Shown here: positions 14,296 through 14,680 of the stretch, piece after piece
Numbering within the stretch: position 1 is the first letter of the stretch
How the letters are laid out: each line of letters opens with the position of its first letter
The notes under the pieces: generated by a model
The model's database searches: none
What the model was told of the DNA's origin: nothing
Seen by the model: the letters and a program-made list of their open reading frames with translations, nothing else
Origin: Solirubrobacteraceae bacterium
GTDB taxonomy: Bacteria > Actinomycetota > Thermoleophilia > Solirubrobacterales > Solirubrobacteraceae
Length of the DNA stretch: 14,680 nucleotides
Assembly (NCBI GenBank): GCA_025935735.1
Contig: JAICUS010000084.1
Span: forward strand, 1 to 14,680
Direction: 5' to 3'
Made by a program: the position numbers and the translations under genes

Positions 14296-14680
14296 TCGCG
14301 GTCTCCACGATCGCGGCGGACACGATCGACTCGACGTCGATGCCCGGACCCGCGAGCTCCGACGCGACGGCGCCCTCGCGCATCACCAGGACGCGGTGGC
14401 AGAGGCGGGCCATCTCCTCGGTCTCGCTGGAGTAGAACAGCAGCGCCTTCCCCTCCCCCGCGAGCTCGACCATCAGCGCGTAGATGTCGCGCTTGGTGGC
14501 CGCGTCCACCCCGCGGGTGATGTCGTAGAGCAGCAGGACGTCGGGTCCGGCCACCAGCCAGCGGCCGATCAGCACCTTCTGCTGGTTGCCGCCCGACAGC
14601 GTCCCGACCTCCTGCACGGCCGGGCGCGTGGTGCGGATGCCGAGGCGGTCGACCATCGCGCGCACCCGCCGCATCTCGGC
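14288..14680 (-). CDS. Sugar ABC transporter ATP-binding protein (RbsA type), C-terminal part, cut by the window edge
   Basis: Only the last 130 residues are visible; the frame remains open to base 14680, so the gene starts outside the window. The ABC signature is the sugar-importer form LSGGNQQKV (visible residues 28-36), followed by the Walker B region VLLLYDITRGVD, in which Tyr-Asp-Ile stands where Asp-Glu-Pro is usual. The segment after it (LLFYSSETEEMARLCHRV) has no switch histidine. Both changes are typical of the second, catalytically weak nucleotide-binding domain of tandem RbsA/XylG-type ATPases, so this is most likely domain two of a protein of about 500 residues. It energises import through the two permeases that follow, overlapping the first by 8 bases. 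Confidence 0.88.
   Translation of the reverse strand, partial: AEMRRVRAMVDRLGIRTTRPAVQEVGTLSGGNQQKVLIGRWLVAGPDVLLLYDITRGVDAATKRDIYALMVELAGEGKALLFYSSETEEMARLCHRVLVMREGAVASELAGPGIDVESIVSAAIVETANV

Overview
The window is very GC-rich, with G or C at most third codon positions and almost no intergenic space. Together with large LuxR-type ATPase regulators, a PucR-family regulator and many short-chain dehydrogenases (SDRs), this suggests a free-living soil-type actinobacterium. A Solirubrobacterales/Thermoleophilia-like genome is my inference; the sequence does not prove it. No rRNA, tRNA, CRISPR array, insertion sequence or phage gene is visible. No gene-free stretch exceeds about 160 bases.

Layout. 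Plus strand, 1-4425: an SDR cut by the left edge, a gluconate-5-dehydrogenase-like SDR and a 995-residue AAA/TPR/LuxR regulator, joined by a 1-base overlap and a 4-base gap. Then comes a small 4-oxalocrotonate-tautomerase-like gene (4475-4702) with its own strong ribosome binding site. A 160-base gap (4703-4862) follows; it holds two hairpins and, on the minus strand, a short relic of a thiamine-diphosphate-dependent E1 alpha subunit. Next are an NAD-type SDR and a PucR-family regulator that overlap by 4 bases (4863-7228). A 129-base control region with nested inverted repeats (7229-7357) precedes a tightly packed set: APC-type permease, metallophosphoesterase, a second NAD-type SDR paralogous to the one at 4863, and an MNT-fold nucleotidyltransferase-like protein (7358-11465).

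Minus strand, 14680-11462, convergent with the above: the C-terminal end of an RbsA-type sugar ABC ATPase cut by the right edge, two RbsC-type permeases and a TIM-barrel sugar isomerase/epimerase. The adjoining coding ends overlap by 8 and 4 bases, then a 21-base hairpin gap precedes the last gene. The two convergent transcription units share a single CTAG at 11462-11465 as both stop codons.

How they may work together. The content reads as a carbon-scavenging island: import of a sugar or polyol by the ABC system, isomerisation or epimerisation by the TIM-barrel enzyme, and oxidation or reduction by up to four SDRs. A second, PucR-controlled module pairs an APC importer with an SDR, a phosphoesterase and a nucleotidyltransferase-like protein. 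The substrates cannot be read from the sequence. The APC/phosphoesterase/SDR/nucleotidyltransferase set is the part I recognise least as a described pathway.
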